In this document: piece after piece, positions 14,403 through 22,626 of the stretch
Layout: every line of letters starts with the position of its first letter
How positions within the stretch are numbered: position 1 is the stretch's first letter
Assembly (NCBI GenBank): GCA_002427045.1
Contig: DIPO01000059.1
Location: forward strand, 5,926-41,979
Direction: 5' to 3'
Length of the DNA: 36,054 nucleotides
From: Firmicutes bacterium UBA5486
GTDB lineage: Bacteria > Bacillota > UBA4882 > UBA10575
The notes under the pieces: model-generated
Database searches by the model: none
What the model was told of the DNA's origin: nothing
What the model saw: the letters and a program-made list of their open reading frames with translations, nothing else
Translations under genes and position numbers: made by a program

Positions 14403-15812
14403 ATGGTTAAAACTGAACAGATCATTGAAATCACTCTGAAGGAGTTACCCCATTTTGAGGTAAGAGAAATTCCGCCTGTGGTATCTGCGGAAGAGTATGA
14501 ATCACGCTTAACAAGGGCAAGGGATAAGATGCAGGAACGTAATTTGACTCATTTAGTCATTTATGCAGATCGGGAATACTTTTCTAATGTGGATTATTTT
14601 ACCGGATTTGACCCACGTTTTGAGGAAGCCTTGTTAATAATAGAAGAAGAAGGTTTACCAACACTGGTAGCAGGGAATGAAGGGCTTTGGTATGCCGAGG
14701 CTTGCCCGCTTGAAATAAAGAAAGAGTTGTATCAAGATTTTAGTTTGCAAGGACAACCAAGGAGTAAAAGCCAGAGCTTAGAGCAGATCTTTGCTCGGGC
14801 TGGGATCAAAAAAAGTAGTAAGGTAGGGGTTATTGGTCTCAAATATTATGGTACAGGTAGAGCAGAAGATAAATATATTATTGATATCCCGGCTTACGTA
14901 GTCGATGTATTGCGGACAATAGCAAGAAAAGAAAATGTTATCAATACGACAGATATAATGAAAGATCCGGAAGAAGGACTAAGAACAGTAGGATTATCCA
15001 GTACAGAAATTGTTCTTGCAGAGATTGCTAGTACAGAGGCTTCACTTGGTTTGGAAAACTTTCTTACTAATTTCCGTGTAGGCATGACAGAAATGGAAGC
15101 CTCAAAACTGCTAAAAATAGATGGTAGTCCCTTACCTGTTCATCATAATGTCAATTTTGGCGAGAGAAATGTTTTGCTAGGGGTGGCCAGTCCTACTTAT
15201 ACTCAGAAAGCTGAATTAGGCGAAGTAATGAATGTGAGTAGCATTAGAAGAAGAGCATTGCTGGCCCGTTTAGGGGTAATAGCCTCAAAACCGGAAGAAT
15301 TAAAGCCGGAGATGAAAGGTATTGTTGAGAATTTTTACAAACCATACTTTGCAGCACTGGTTAACTGGTATGAGACAATTGGTATTGGAGTAACAGGGGG
15401 AGAAGTCTACGCTAAAACAATGGCTTTGATTGGTGATGAAAAGTTCGGAGTAGGGCTGAATCCAGGCCATTTGATTCATACTGATGAATGGGTGAATACG
15501 CCATTCTTTAAAGATTCGCCCAGTGTTTTAAAATCGGGGATGTTGATTCAATGTGATATTATTGCTATGCCCGGAGGAGACTATGTTGGGGTTCATATTG
15601 AGGATGGGATCGCTCTGGCTGATGCTTCGCTCCGAGAAGAGATTAAATCAAAGTATCCCGGGAGCTGGCAGCGGATATTGGCAAGAAGAAAATTTATGCA
15701 GGAAATTTTGGGAGTAACGATTCGGGAAGAAGTTTTACCGCTTTCAAATTGGCAATTGATGCTGAACCCATATATGTTAAACCCCAAAGTAATTTTAGCG
15801 GTTAAAAAATAG
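14403..15812 (+). CDS. M24 (Xaa-Pro peptidase/creatinase-like) protein, probably non-catalytic
   Basis: A 469-residue protein with a creatinase-N domain (about residues 30-180) and an M24 pita-bread domain (about 195-440). Active M24 enzymes bind two metals with two Asp, one His and two Glu. Here the region expected to carry the Asp pair reads LGEVMNVSSIRRRALLARLG, with neither Asp in place. The His region survives as NPGHLIHTDEW, the first Glu region reads QCDIIAMPGG, and the last Glu is kept in HIEDGIAL. So at least three ligands are lost. It may bind peptides or amine compounds without cleaving them. AAGGAGGAAG precedes ATG 14403. Confidence 0.8.
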   Translation: MVKTEQIIEITLKELPHFEVREIPPVVSAEEYESRLTRARDKMQERNLTHLVIYADREYFSNVDYFTGFDPRFEEALLIIEEEGLPTLVAGNEGLWYAEACPLEIKKELYQDFSLQGQPRSKSQSLEQIFARAGIKKSSKVGVIGLKYYGTGRAEDKYIIDIPAYVVDVLRTIARKENVINTTDIMKDPEEGLRTVGLSSTEIVLAEIASTEASLGLENFLTNFRVGMTEMEASKLLKIDGSPLPVHHNVNFGERNVLLGVASPTYTQKAELGEVMNVSSIRRRALLARLGVIASKPEELKPEMKGIVENFYKPYFAALVNWYETIGIGVTGGEVYAKTMALIGDEKFGVGLNPGHLIHTDEWVNTPFFKDSPSVLKSGMLIQCDIIAMPGGDYVGVHIEDGIALADASLREEIKSKYPGSWQRILARRKFMQEILGVTIREEVLPLSNWQLMLNPYMLNPKVILAVKK

Positions 15813-15914
15813 TCCCGGCTCTCAGAGCTTATATATACAATATGAGCGACTAGCAATGAGCTTTGGGATTTATGTTAATTATAGTAATGAAATAAAATTA
15901 AGGGGGATGCCTTA

Positions 15915-16658
15915 ATGAAAAGGATAAAAATCCCAATTATGGTATGCTTGTTGTTACTTTTATTTGCTTCCCAAGTTATGGCTAATAACATAAGTTTAAA
16001 TCAGGATAACTTATTAGCCGTAAATTTACTGGAAAGCTTTGCAAAGGAAAAGAAAACGGAGCGGATTATTGGTGGGTGTGCCTCAACTGCGCTAGGTGTA
16101 GGTATGGGAGTACTTTTATCTAGTATTGACATCAAAGCTGTTACCGAAATTTCTATAGAAGAAAATCCTCTTACGTATATTATTTTGTTTCCTATTACAT
16201 TAATGTACTATGGTGGGTATATTACCTCAGGAATCTTAACAGGTTCAGGAGTACTTATGTTAGCAATACCATCTAAAGTAGAGCGTGACTATAAAAATAT
16301 TAAAAAAATAGATGATTCGATTGAAAGAGAAGAACAAGCTTATAGCAAACTGGTATCTTATGCAGAAAGAGCTAAGAAGGAAAGGTTCGTAAAGGGAGTA
16401 TCATCGGCAGCTTTAGCTTTATGTTGTATTATTATAGATGCTGGTGCTGATGATGGAAAAAGCTATTATAAATACGTAGGTTTGGGCATGGCTGCTTCAG
16501 CAGGTAAATGTTTTTATGTAAAAAGCAAGGAAGAAAAATTATTGGAACGGTATTATGAGGGTAGAGCATATAGTGATAATCAGGCATCTCGTTTTAAATT
16601 ACATATAGGTTATGCACCTAATGGTAATATTTCAGCGGTTTATAGCTATAGTTTCTAA
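15915..16658 (+). CDS. Secreted or outer-membrane-like protein of unknown function
   Basis: A 247-residue protein with a clear signal peptide (KRIKIPIMVCLLLLLFASQV, cleavage after VMA). Two glycine-rich hydrophobic segments follow (about 52-72 and 88-112), then a charged helical stretch (about 115-155), another hydrophobic segment (about 158-175), and a C-terminal strand LHIGYAPNGNISAVYSYSF. The alternating pattern and final Phe look like the C-terminal signal of outer-membrane barrels, although the protein is too helical to be a simple barrel. No family is recognised. AAGGGGGATG precedes the ATG. Confidence 0.65.
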   Translation: MKRIKIPIMVCLLLLLFASQVMANNISLNQDNLLAVNLLESFAKEKKTERIIGGCASTALGVGMGVLLSSIDIKAVTEISIEENPLTYIILFPITLMYYGGYITSGILTGSGVLMLAIPSKVERDYKNIKKIDDSIEREEQAYSKLVSYAERAKKERFVKGVSSAALALCCIIIDAGADDGKSYYKYVGLGMAASAGKCFYVKSKEEKLLERYYEGRAYSDNQASRFKLHIGYAPNGNISAVYSYSF

Positions 16659-16850
16659 AATAATTTAGTTTCTATCTAATTAATTATTGGGCCAAATTTT
16701 ATTATTACATAATTATCTTAATTGTGTATTTGACCACAATTAAGTGCTTAACCTACTTTGCAAAATCGCCAAAAATTCTGAAGGTAGTCCCTTCCAATCA
16801 AAATGTATTGTTAGACAGTAAAATTATGACCAAATTGAAGCAATTAAAGT

Positions 16851-16884
16851 AAAAAACCCCTCGAGGTACCTCGAGGGGTTTTTT
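16851..16884. terminator. Perfect 34-bp palindromic terminator
   Basis: The two halves AAAAAACCCCTCGAGGT and ACCTCGAGGGGTTTTTT are exact reverse complements with no unpaired base except the tip. It ends in six T on both strands. It can end the transcript of the secreted-protein gene and seal the following LacI region from read-through. Confidence 0.9.
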
Positions 16885-16885
16885 A

Positions 16886-17040
16886 TGCTTGCACCACGCA
16901 TGGCTCGTAACTTGGCGGTGAAAGTCCGCTATAGAAGCAGAACAGTAGGGCAAAGGACTGGCTGGTCGGTTGGCCGCAAATTTCGTTTGCTGTGCGCCTA
17001 TGCAACCTGGGATGTTCACCGTGAGCTGGAATCTGAAGGA
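16886..17040 (+). mobile_element. Remnant of the 5' part of a group II intron
   Basis: CTCGTAACTTGGCGGTGAAAG followed by TCCGC, and later GTTCACCGTGAGCTGGAATC followed by TGAAGGAA, match from memory the domain I region of bacterial group II introns. No reverse transcriptase gene, domain V or 3' end follows; sequence turns AT-rich at 17041. It begins just after the 34-bp terminator, the kind of site that group IIC introns favour. The class was not determined. Confidence 0.65.
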
Positions 17041-17103
17041 ATAATAAAAAAAATATTTATTTAAAAATAAAAGAAGGAAATTAGATTTACATTACGAATA
17101 AAT

Positions 17104-17119
17104 ACATTAACGTTAATGT
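17104..17119. promoter_or_regulatory. LacI-type operator 1
   Basis: ACATTAACGTTAATGT is a perfect 16-bp palindrome with the central CG typical of LacI-family operators. It lies 50 bases upstream of the LacI-family gene, so autoregulation is likely. Confidence 0.65.
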
Positions 17120-17120
17120 G

Positions 17121-17138
17121 AACGTTAAGCTTAACGTT
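17121..17138. promoter_or_regulatory. LacI-type operator 2
   Basis: AACGTTAAGCTTAACGTT is a perfect 18-bp palindrome made of two AACGTTAA-like halves, one base after operator 1. Together the two give three CG centres about 10 to 14 bases apart, room for more than one dimer. Confidence 0.6.
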
Positions 17139-17168
17139 ATCCTTAAAGAAAGGAGGGAGAATTAAAGA

Positions 17169-18170
17169 ATGAGGGTAACAATTGAAGATGTAGCAATAAA
17201 AGCTAAAGTTTCGGTAAACACTGTTTCTAGAGCTTTAAATGGTAAAGATGGAGTCAGTGAAAAAACAAGAGAAAAGATAATTAGAATTGCTCAGGAAATG
17301 AATTATCGTCCAAATATTTTAGCAAGAAGCATGCGTCAAAATAGATCAGATTTTGTTGGCGTTTCAGTTCTTGATATTGGTAACTCGGTTTTTACCAAGA
17401 TGATTAAAGGAATTGAAAAAGTACTTATGGATGATTCTTTAAGTATAATAATTGGTAATTCTGATGAAGATGTGGATAAAGAACGTCATTATCTAGAGAC
17501 CATGTTATCAACAAATTGCCGGGGAATCATTATCAGTCATGTGAACAGTTCTGGATTGAAGTTTTTAAGGCATGAAAGGATTCCTTTTGTAGTCTTAGAT
17601 CGTGATACTCAAAAATTCGAATGTGATCAGGTATATGTTGACAACAATAAAATGGGTTATTTAGCTACCAAACATCTACTAGATCTAGGACATCGTGATA
17701 TTGTTTTTATTAATAAAGAGTCCGAATTTGATACTGACCATCGTCGGCGGGTTGAAGGCTATCTGCAGGCTTTAAACGAACATGGTTTACAAAATATGGC
17801 ACATGTTTATAGCTGCTTAGATGCAGAGCAAGGGAAGAAAACTGTTCAAGAAATTTGGAAAAAAGAAACACAACCAACCGGTATAGTAATTGGGCAGCAT
17901 TCAGTAGCGGAAGGTGTCATAATGATGCTTACTCAGCTAAGAATTAAAATTCCCACTGAATTATCAGTAGTTATTATTGGTGAGCCAAGTTGGGCGTCAA
18001 TATTGACTCCTGGCTTTACTACGATTGAACGTCCTTTGGAACTGGTTGGCAGTAAAGCGGCTAAATTATTGTTAGATAGAACCCAAGGAAAGATTAAAGG
18101 AGATTATATTAGTTATGTGGTTTCTTCCAGTTTAGTGGTGCGGGAATCAACCGGGCCGCCACCCGGTTAA
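17169..18170 (+). CDS. LacI-family transcriptional regulator
   Basis: A 333-residue repressor with an N-terminal HTH (TIEDVAIKAKVSVNTVSRAL), hinge helix (NYRPNILARSMRQNRSD) and periplasmic-binding-protein-like effector domain (about 60-325). Family members bind a sugar and control nearby sugar genes. It lies just upstream of the sugar operon, behind two palindromic operators and the site AAAGGAGGGAG. No copy of its operator is seen directly before 18414, so control of the operon may work through read-through from its own promoter or through distant sites. The ligand is unknown. Confidence 0.92.
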   Translation: MRVTIEDVAIKAKVSVNTVSRALNGKDGVSEKTREKIIRIAQEMNYRPNILARSMRQNRSDFVGVSVLDIGNSVFTKMIKGIEKVLMDDSLSIIIGNSDEDVDKERHYLETMLSTNCRGIIISHVNSSGLKFLRHERIPFVVLDRDTQKFECDQVYVDNNKMGYLATKHLLDLGHRDIVFINKESEFDTDHRRRVEGYLQALNEHGLQNMAHVYSCLDAEQGKKTVQEIWKKETQPTGIVIGQHSVAEGVIMMLTQLRIKIPTELSVVIIGEPSWASILTPGFTTIERPLELVGSKAAKLLLDRTQGKIKGDYISYVVSSSLVVRESTGPPPG

Positions 18171-18193
18171 AAAACTTAATGAAGCATATATTT

Positions 18194-18378
18194 TTAAGAA
18201 TCGTACAATTGTCAATGGACCACATAATTGGTTAAATAAGCCTTAATTCTCTTTCTTTGCATCTTCTTAATGTAGCTGTGTATTATATTTACCAATTGAT
18301 TTTTGAAATATATTTAGCTTGAACTTTGCTTAAAGGGTGAGAAATGTAAGATAAGTAAAAATGTAATTTTTTAAAATT
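18194..18378 (+). repeat. Dispersed hairpin repeat, subfamily II (about 185 bp)
   Basis: Shares CATAATTGGTTAAATAAGCC, TTTGCATCTTCTTAA and TTAGCTTGAACTTTGCTTAA with the copy at 28411-28590. Its right end (GAGAAATGTAAGATAAGTAA) lies 35 bases before the start of the first TIM-barrel gene. It fills almost the whole gap after the LacI gene. Confidence 0.7.
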
Positions 18379-18413
18379 AGTAAAGAGTACATGAATTAGG
18401 AGGTGAGACTAGC

Positions 18414-19232
18414 ATGAAAAAGAGCATTGTTATCTCTACAGCAAAAACTAAATTTAAGGCTTTAACTTTTCAAGAAGATTTAACACAAAACATACAAAAA
18501 GTGGCGGAACTAGGTTTTGATGGGGTAGAGTTAGCGGTTAGAAATCCAAAAGATCTTGATGTGATTCAATTAAAAGAGATTTTAACAAGGACAGGCTTAA
18601 AGGTTTCTGCCATTGGGACTGGACAGGCTTATGGAGAAGAGGGACTCAGTTTTACCTCTGCGTCTTCTGAAATAAGGCAAAAAGCAATTGATCGAATTAA
18701 GGCACAAATAGATTTTGCAGTTCAAATTGGCAATCCAATCATTATTATTGGTTTGATACGTGGTGTTACGTCCAGCAGTATTGGGTGGGAAAAAGCATGG
18801 AATTTAGCTTTATCAGCGGTCCGGGAATGTGCGGTGTATGGCCAAAAAGAAGAGACAAAACTAGCAATCGAGCCTATTAATCGCTATGAAACTGATTTAA
18901 TTAATACCTTGGATGAAGCTGGTCGCTTTCTAGAAGAAGTAGGAGAAAAAAATGTAGGTATTCTTCCAGATACTTTTCATATGAACATTGAGGAACCGTC
19001 AATCGAGTTAAGCATCAAAAAAGTACAAGATAAGATCATTCATTTTCATATTGCGGATAGTAACCGCTGGCCGCCCAAATATGGCCATCTTAATTTTCCA
19101 TCAATTCTAGAGGCTTTGAAAGAAATAGGTTATTCGGGCTTTATTTCAGCAGAAACATTACCAAAACCGAATCCTGAAGAAGCGGCTATTTTAGTGGCTA
19201 CATGGATGCATACATATATTCAAAACTTTTAA
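18414..19232 (+). CDS. Sugar phosphate isomerase/epimerase (xylose isomerase-like TIM barrel)
   Basis: A 272-residue AP-endonuclease-2/TIM-barrel enzyme, of the group containing hydroxypyruvate isomerase and ketose 3-epimerases. Metal ligands are all present: Glu in LAIEPINRYETD, Asp and His in LPDTFHMN, His in HFHIADSNR and Glu in GFISAETLP. It probably interconverts a ketose or keto-acid in the sugar operon. AGGAGGTGAG precedes ATG 18414. It is the first of three such genes here and differs clearly from the next two, which are close relatives of each other. Confidence 0.88.
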   Translation: MKKSIVISTAKTKFKALTFQEDLTQNIQKVAELGFDGVELAVRNPKDLDVIQLKEILTRTGLKVSAIGTGQAYGEEGLSFTSASSEIRQKAIDRIKAQIDFAVQIGNPIIIIGLIRGVTSSSIGWEKAWNLALSAVRECAVYGQKEETKLAIEPINRYETDLINTLDEAGRFLEEVGEKNVGILPDTFHMNIEEPSIELSIKKVQDKIIHFHIADSNRWPPKYGHLNFPSILEALKEIGYSGFISAETLPKPNPEEAAILVATWMHTYIQNF

Positions 19233-19289
19233 ACTAAGTTGTTTCCTGTAATAAAAAAGAAAACAAATTCAAAAACCAGAGGTGTTACT

Positions 19290-20183
19290 ATGAAAATTAG
19301 TTGCTGTTGGATGTATGCCATTGGGACTTATGGTTTCCCTCCTAAGATTGAAGATATGTTGAAAGCAATTAAAGAAATGGCAGAATTAGGATTCGACTAT
19401 ATTGAGCTTGAAGGGGTAGGGTTCGATAATTTAAGTTCAGTGATTGAAAATAAGGAGCTAATAAAGGCAGAATGTATAAAACAAGGGGTTAAGGTTGTTA
19501 ATTTTGCTCCGTTACTTCCAGAAATAATTAGCCAGGATAAAAACGAACGAAAGAAAGCGCTTCGCTATTTTGAACAAGGAGTTAAGGTAGCTCGATACTT
19601 TGGCTCACCTAGAGTGTGGATTGACAGCTATAATCCACCATTACAGATTGTTGAAGGTAATATTTATATTGAAGACTTGACTTATGGGAATCAGATGTGG
19701 GGCCGGGTTGCTAAAGGATTTTCGTGGAAAAAGTTTTGGGATCTGTTTGTGGGCGTAATCAAAGAGTGTAATGAGATTTGTAAAGAAAATGAGATGGAAC
19801 TGTTAATTGAACCACGAGTTGGCGAGGTAACTAGTAATACAGAAGGTTTGTTACGCTTATTTGATGCGATTCCAGATGATAATTTAGGAGCAATTCTTGA
19901 TACGGCTCACCAATATGCTCAAAAGGAGATTCTACCATTAAGTATTGCAAAACTAGGTTCCAAAATTCGTTATGTGCATGTGGCAGATAATGATGGCCGG
20001 GATAATCATCATTACAGTATAGGCCAAGGTACAGTTGATTGGGAAGGCGTATTTCTTGCTTTGAAGGAGGAAAGATATCAAGGATTTTATGCAATAGATC
20101 TGGAAAAGCTCCCTAATCTTGGTGCTGAATTTATTAAAAACAAACAGATTTTGGAAGAATTTGCCGAAAGATATAGCTTATAA
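19290..20183 (+). CDS. TIM-barrel isomerase/epimerase, paralogue A
   Basis: A 297-residue TIM-barrel protein that begins KISCCWMYAIGTYGFPPKIE. Ligand motifs are LLIEPRVGEV (Glu), AILDTAHQYAQKE (Asp, His) and YVHVADNDG (His). The last ligand position, Glu in the first TIM-barrel gene (SAET), is Asp here (AIDLE). ATG 19290 is chosen because AGAGGTG lies six bases upstream; the frame is open to 19239 but without a ribosome site. It is closely similar to the next gene over its whole length. Confidence 0.88.
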   Translation: MKISCCWMYAIGTYGFPPKIEDMLKAIKEMAELGFDYIELEGVGFDNLSSVIENKELIKAECIKQGVKVVNFAPLLPEIISQDKNERKKALRYFEQGVKVARYFGSPRVWIDSYNPPLQIVEGNIYIEDLTYGNQMWGRVAKGFSWKKFWDLFVGVIKECNEICKENEMELLIEPRVGEVTSNTEGLLRLFDAIPDDNLGAILDTAHQYAQKEILPLSIAKLGSKIRYVHVADNDGRDNHHYSIGQGTVDWEGVFLALKEERYQGFYAIDLEKLPNLGAEFIKNKQILEEFAERYSL

Positions 20184-20279
20184 AATGTTGAATTACAAAA
20201 GAAAGGGGGGAACGGAACAAAATACTTTTTAACCAACTAATGACGTAGCGGATACTTTAAATGATTGAGGAGTGGTTTG

Positions 20280-21182
20280 ATGAACTTTATATGTTGTTGG
20301 CTTTATGCAATTGATAAGTATGGTTTTCCCCCCAGTATTCCTCATACTTTTGCAGCACTTAGAGAAATGAAAGAACTAGGATTTGATTATGCTGAATTAG
20401 AAGGAGTATCAGGTCAAAACCTAATTAGCATATATGAAGCACGTCATGAGATCAAAAAAGTCCTAGATGATATTGATCTGCGTGTGGTTAATTTTGTACC
20501 GGTAATTGAGGAATTACGGGAACTTGATGATGAAAAAAGGAAATATGGACGCGAAATGTTCGAAAAAGGTCTTGAAGTTGCAAAAACAATTGGTACTGAA
20601 TTTATCCAAATAGATAGTTTTCCCCCTTGCTTAGAGTGTTTAGATGGGGTGCAATATGATAGTGAGAATGTGACTAATTATGGAGCCAGATGGCGTTACC
20701 GATTGTCACCTGAATTTAGTTGGGAACGCCAATGGGAAGTTTTGGTGGAGAGTGTAAAATGGTGTGCACAAAAAGCTAAAGCTGTCGGTTTAAAACTAAT
20801 TATTGAACCACGGGTAGGTGAAATCATTAGTAATACCGATGCTATGCTTCGGTTAATTGAAGCTGTTGATGAACCGAATTTGGGGGCTATTTTAGATACT
20901 GGTCACCAGTATGCCCAGAAAGAAATATTGCCCCTAAGTATTGCCAAGCTAAAAGATCGTTTGATGTATTTACATCTTTCTGACAATGATAGTACGAAAA
21001 ATGATCATTTTATTCCTGGACAAGGAACTATTGATTGGTTGGGCTTTTTTGAAGCATTAAAGATAAATAATTATCAAGGTTATGCCGGATTGGATATTGC
21101 TAGAACAAATGAGGAGTTAAGTATATCCTACCGTAAAGCAAAGGATATTTTTACTCAATATATTAATCAAGTAGGCTTATAA
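20280..21182 (+). CDS. TIM-barrel isomerase/epimerase, paralogue B
   Basis: A 300-residue protein, paralogous to the preceding gene: both share the CCW-YAI-YGFPP opening, ELEGV, LIIEPRVGEIISNTDAMLRL, AILDTGHQYAQKEILPLSIA and GQGTIDW. The last ligand position is again Asp (GLDIA). The two copies probably arose by tandem duplication and may act as a heteromer or on anomers or successive substrates. ATG 20280 follows TTGAGGAG; the TTG at 20265 overlaps that site. Confidence 0.88.
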   Translation: MNFICCWLYAIDKYGFPPSIPHTFAALREMKELGFDYAELEGVSGQNLISIYEARHEIKKVLDDIDLRVVNFVPVIEELRELDDEKRKYGREMFEKGLEVAKTIGTEFIQIDSFPPCLECLDGVQYDSENVTNYGARWRYRLSPEFSWERQWEVLVESVKWCAQKAKAVGLKLIIEPRVGEIISNTDAMLRLIEAVDEPNLGAILDTGHQYAQKEILPLSIAKLKDRLMYLHLSDNDSTKNDHFIPGQGTIDWLGFFEALKINNYQGYAGLDIARTNEELSISYRKAKDIFTQYINQVGL

Positions 21183-21270
21183 AGATTTCTTGATGAGAAA
21201 GGAGGTGAGGTTGGTAGTAAATTGATCAGGAATTTATTTAGAACTATAAAGTAAATTTAAGGAGGAAATT

Positions 21271-22545
21271 ATGTTAAAAAAACACCGTACAATTATAATG
21301 GCTGTGTTACTGTTGGTTATGTTGGGTCTTAATATTACTTCTCTAGCTAAATCAAAAACTCTAAAAGTTACCGCTGAAGCTTGGTATTTTAATAAGTATC
21401 AATTAGAAGAAGCAGCTAAACGTTTTCAAGTTGATCATCCAGGTGTTGACTTTGAATGGTCTAAAGCAGGTGATTTTGAAGTTGCTCCTTTAATGCTTGC
21501 TTGGTCCCGTAATCGTTATATTGCAGACGTTGCAATTGTAGCTAGTCCATCGGAAGCAGTCGCTTTTCAAGCTAGAGACTTACTTCTTAGTTTTGATGAT
21601 GTGCTAGTAGGTAAGTATGCTAAGGAAAATTGGTTACAAGGTTTTCTTGATCAATGTACTATTGATGGAAAGGTATATGCTATTCCTTCTGATGCTGAAG
21701 TAATGACTCTTATTGGCCGAAAAGACTTTGCCAAGGAAGCTGGATTAACGGATGCGAACGGGAATATTATACCTGCTAAAGATTTGAATGAACTTTACAG
21801 TTATCTGCAGAAACTAACAATTAAGGACAGCAGTGGTAAGACTACTCGTTATGGTATGACCGTTAACTGGTGCTCTGAGTACATGGTTTACGCCTATTTC
21901 TCCGGAATTCAAGCACTAAAGGGTAGTATATATGATAAAAATGGCAACCTCGACTTTAGCTCAGAAGAAGCTCTGGCATTACTTGAATTTTGGCAAAAAG
22001 GTGTAAAAGAAGGATTAATCTCTACTAGCTCCTTAGTAGATCATAGCGGGCCACGAAATGATATGAAATCTGGTTTGGCTGCTATTCTCTGGGAGGATCA
22101 TGCGCGGGTAATTGAAATTGGCCAAGTAGTCGGAAAAGATAAGATGCAGATTGTTCCGCTTCCTGGTGCGGAAAAGAATGGAACTGTTTCTTATACTATG
22201 AGTTTGATGATCCCGAAAAATGCCAAAAATCCACAGTTAGCTAAAGAATTTGTGTTAGAACAGATGAATGCAGAATGGTTTGCTCATGATTTAATGGATA
22301 GATGGGGTAAATTACTGGGGCTAAAATCTAATCTTGAAGCGCGTAAAGATGATCCGATCTGGGGGACTGTATACAATCTAGCTAATAAATCAGTTGGACT
22401 TCCCAAAACCGTTGATCATGCAAAAATGGTTGATATTATGATTGCGGAAATTCATAACATGTTGAAGATGCAGCAAACTCCAGAAAAAACGTTAGCTAAT
22501 ATCAGAAAACAGATCAAACCTTTGAACTTAAAACCCATAAAGTAA
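21271..22545 (+). CDS. ABC transporter sugar-binding protein (family 1)
   Basis: A 424-residue extracellular solute-binding protein. The signal sequence (LKKHRTIIMAVLLLVMLGLN, then ITSLAKS) has no cysteine, so it is not a lipoprotein. This would be expected if it is free in a periplasm. The mature part has the usual two-lobe pattern (VTAEAWYFNKYQLEEAAKRF at the start; RNDMKSGLAAILWEDHAR). AAGGAGGAAATT precedes the ATG. It feeds the two permeases that follow. The substrate is unknown, but the operon suggests a sugar or amino sugar. Confidence 0.9.
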   Translation: MLKKHRTIIMAVLLLVMLGLNITSLAKSKTLKVTAEAWYFNKYQLEEAAKRFQVDHPGVDFEWSKAGDFEVAPLMLAWSRNRYIADVAIVASPSEAVAFQARDLLLSFDDVLVGKYAKENWLQGFLDQCTIDGKVYAIPSDAEVMTLIGRKDFAKEAGLTDANGNIIPAKDLNELYSYLQKLTIKDSSGKTTRYGMTVNWCSEYMVYAYFSGIQALKGSIYDKNGNLDFSSEEALALLEFWQKGVKEGLISTSSLVDHSGPRNDMKSGLAAILWEDHARVIEIGQVVGKDKMQIVPLPGAEKNGTVSYTMSLMIPKNAKNPQLAKEFVLEQMNAEWFAHDLMDRWGKLLGLKSNLEARKDDPIWGTVYNLANKSVGLPKTVDHAKMVDIMIAEIHNMLKMQQTPEKTLANIRKQIKPLNLKPIK

Positions 22546-22568
22546 TATTTATGTATGACTTCAAGGCT

Positions 22569-22589
22569 GGGGCTGTTTAAAACAGCCCC
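22569..22589 (+). other. Intercistronic hairpin after the binding-protein gene
   Basis: GGGGCTGTTT and AAACAGCCCC form a strong stem with no T-run after it. Placed between the binding-protein and first permease genes, it probably stabilises the upstream mRNA or lets partial termination raise binding protein above permease. Confidence 0.65.
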
Positions 22590-22626
22590 AACTCTCCTGG
22601 AAAGGATTAATTAAGGAGTGTTAGGT

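Noticed and set aside
16851..16884. Cloning linker or vector sequence, because of the XhoI-like and KpnI-like sites
   Set aside because: It is symmetrical with A- and T-runs as in a natural terminator, and the flanking DNA is ordinary chromosome.
16798..17019. 73-residue minus-strand frame across the terminator
   Set aside because: It spans a perfect terminator and the intron remnant and has no ribosome site, so it is not a gene.
21183..21270. AAAGGAGGTGAGG followed by a TTG in the gap before the binding-protein gene
   Set aside because: The frame closes after four codons. A leader peptide is possible but unsupported.
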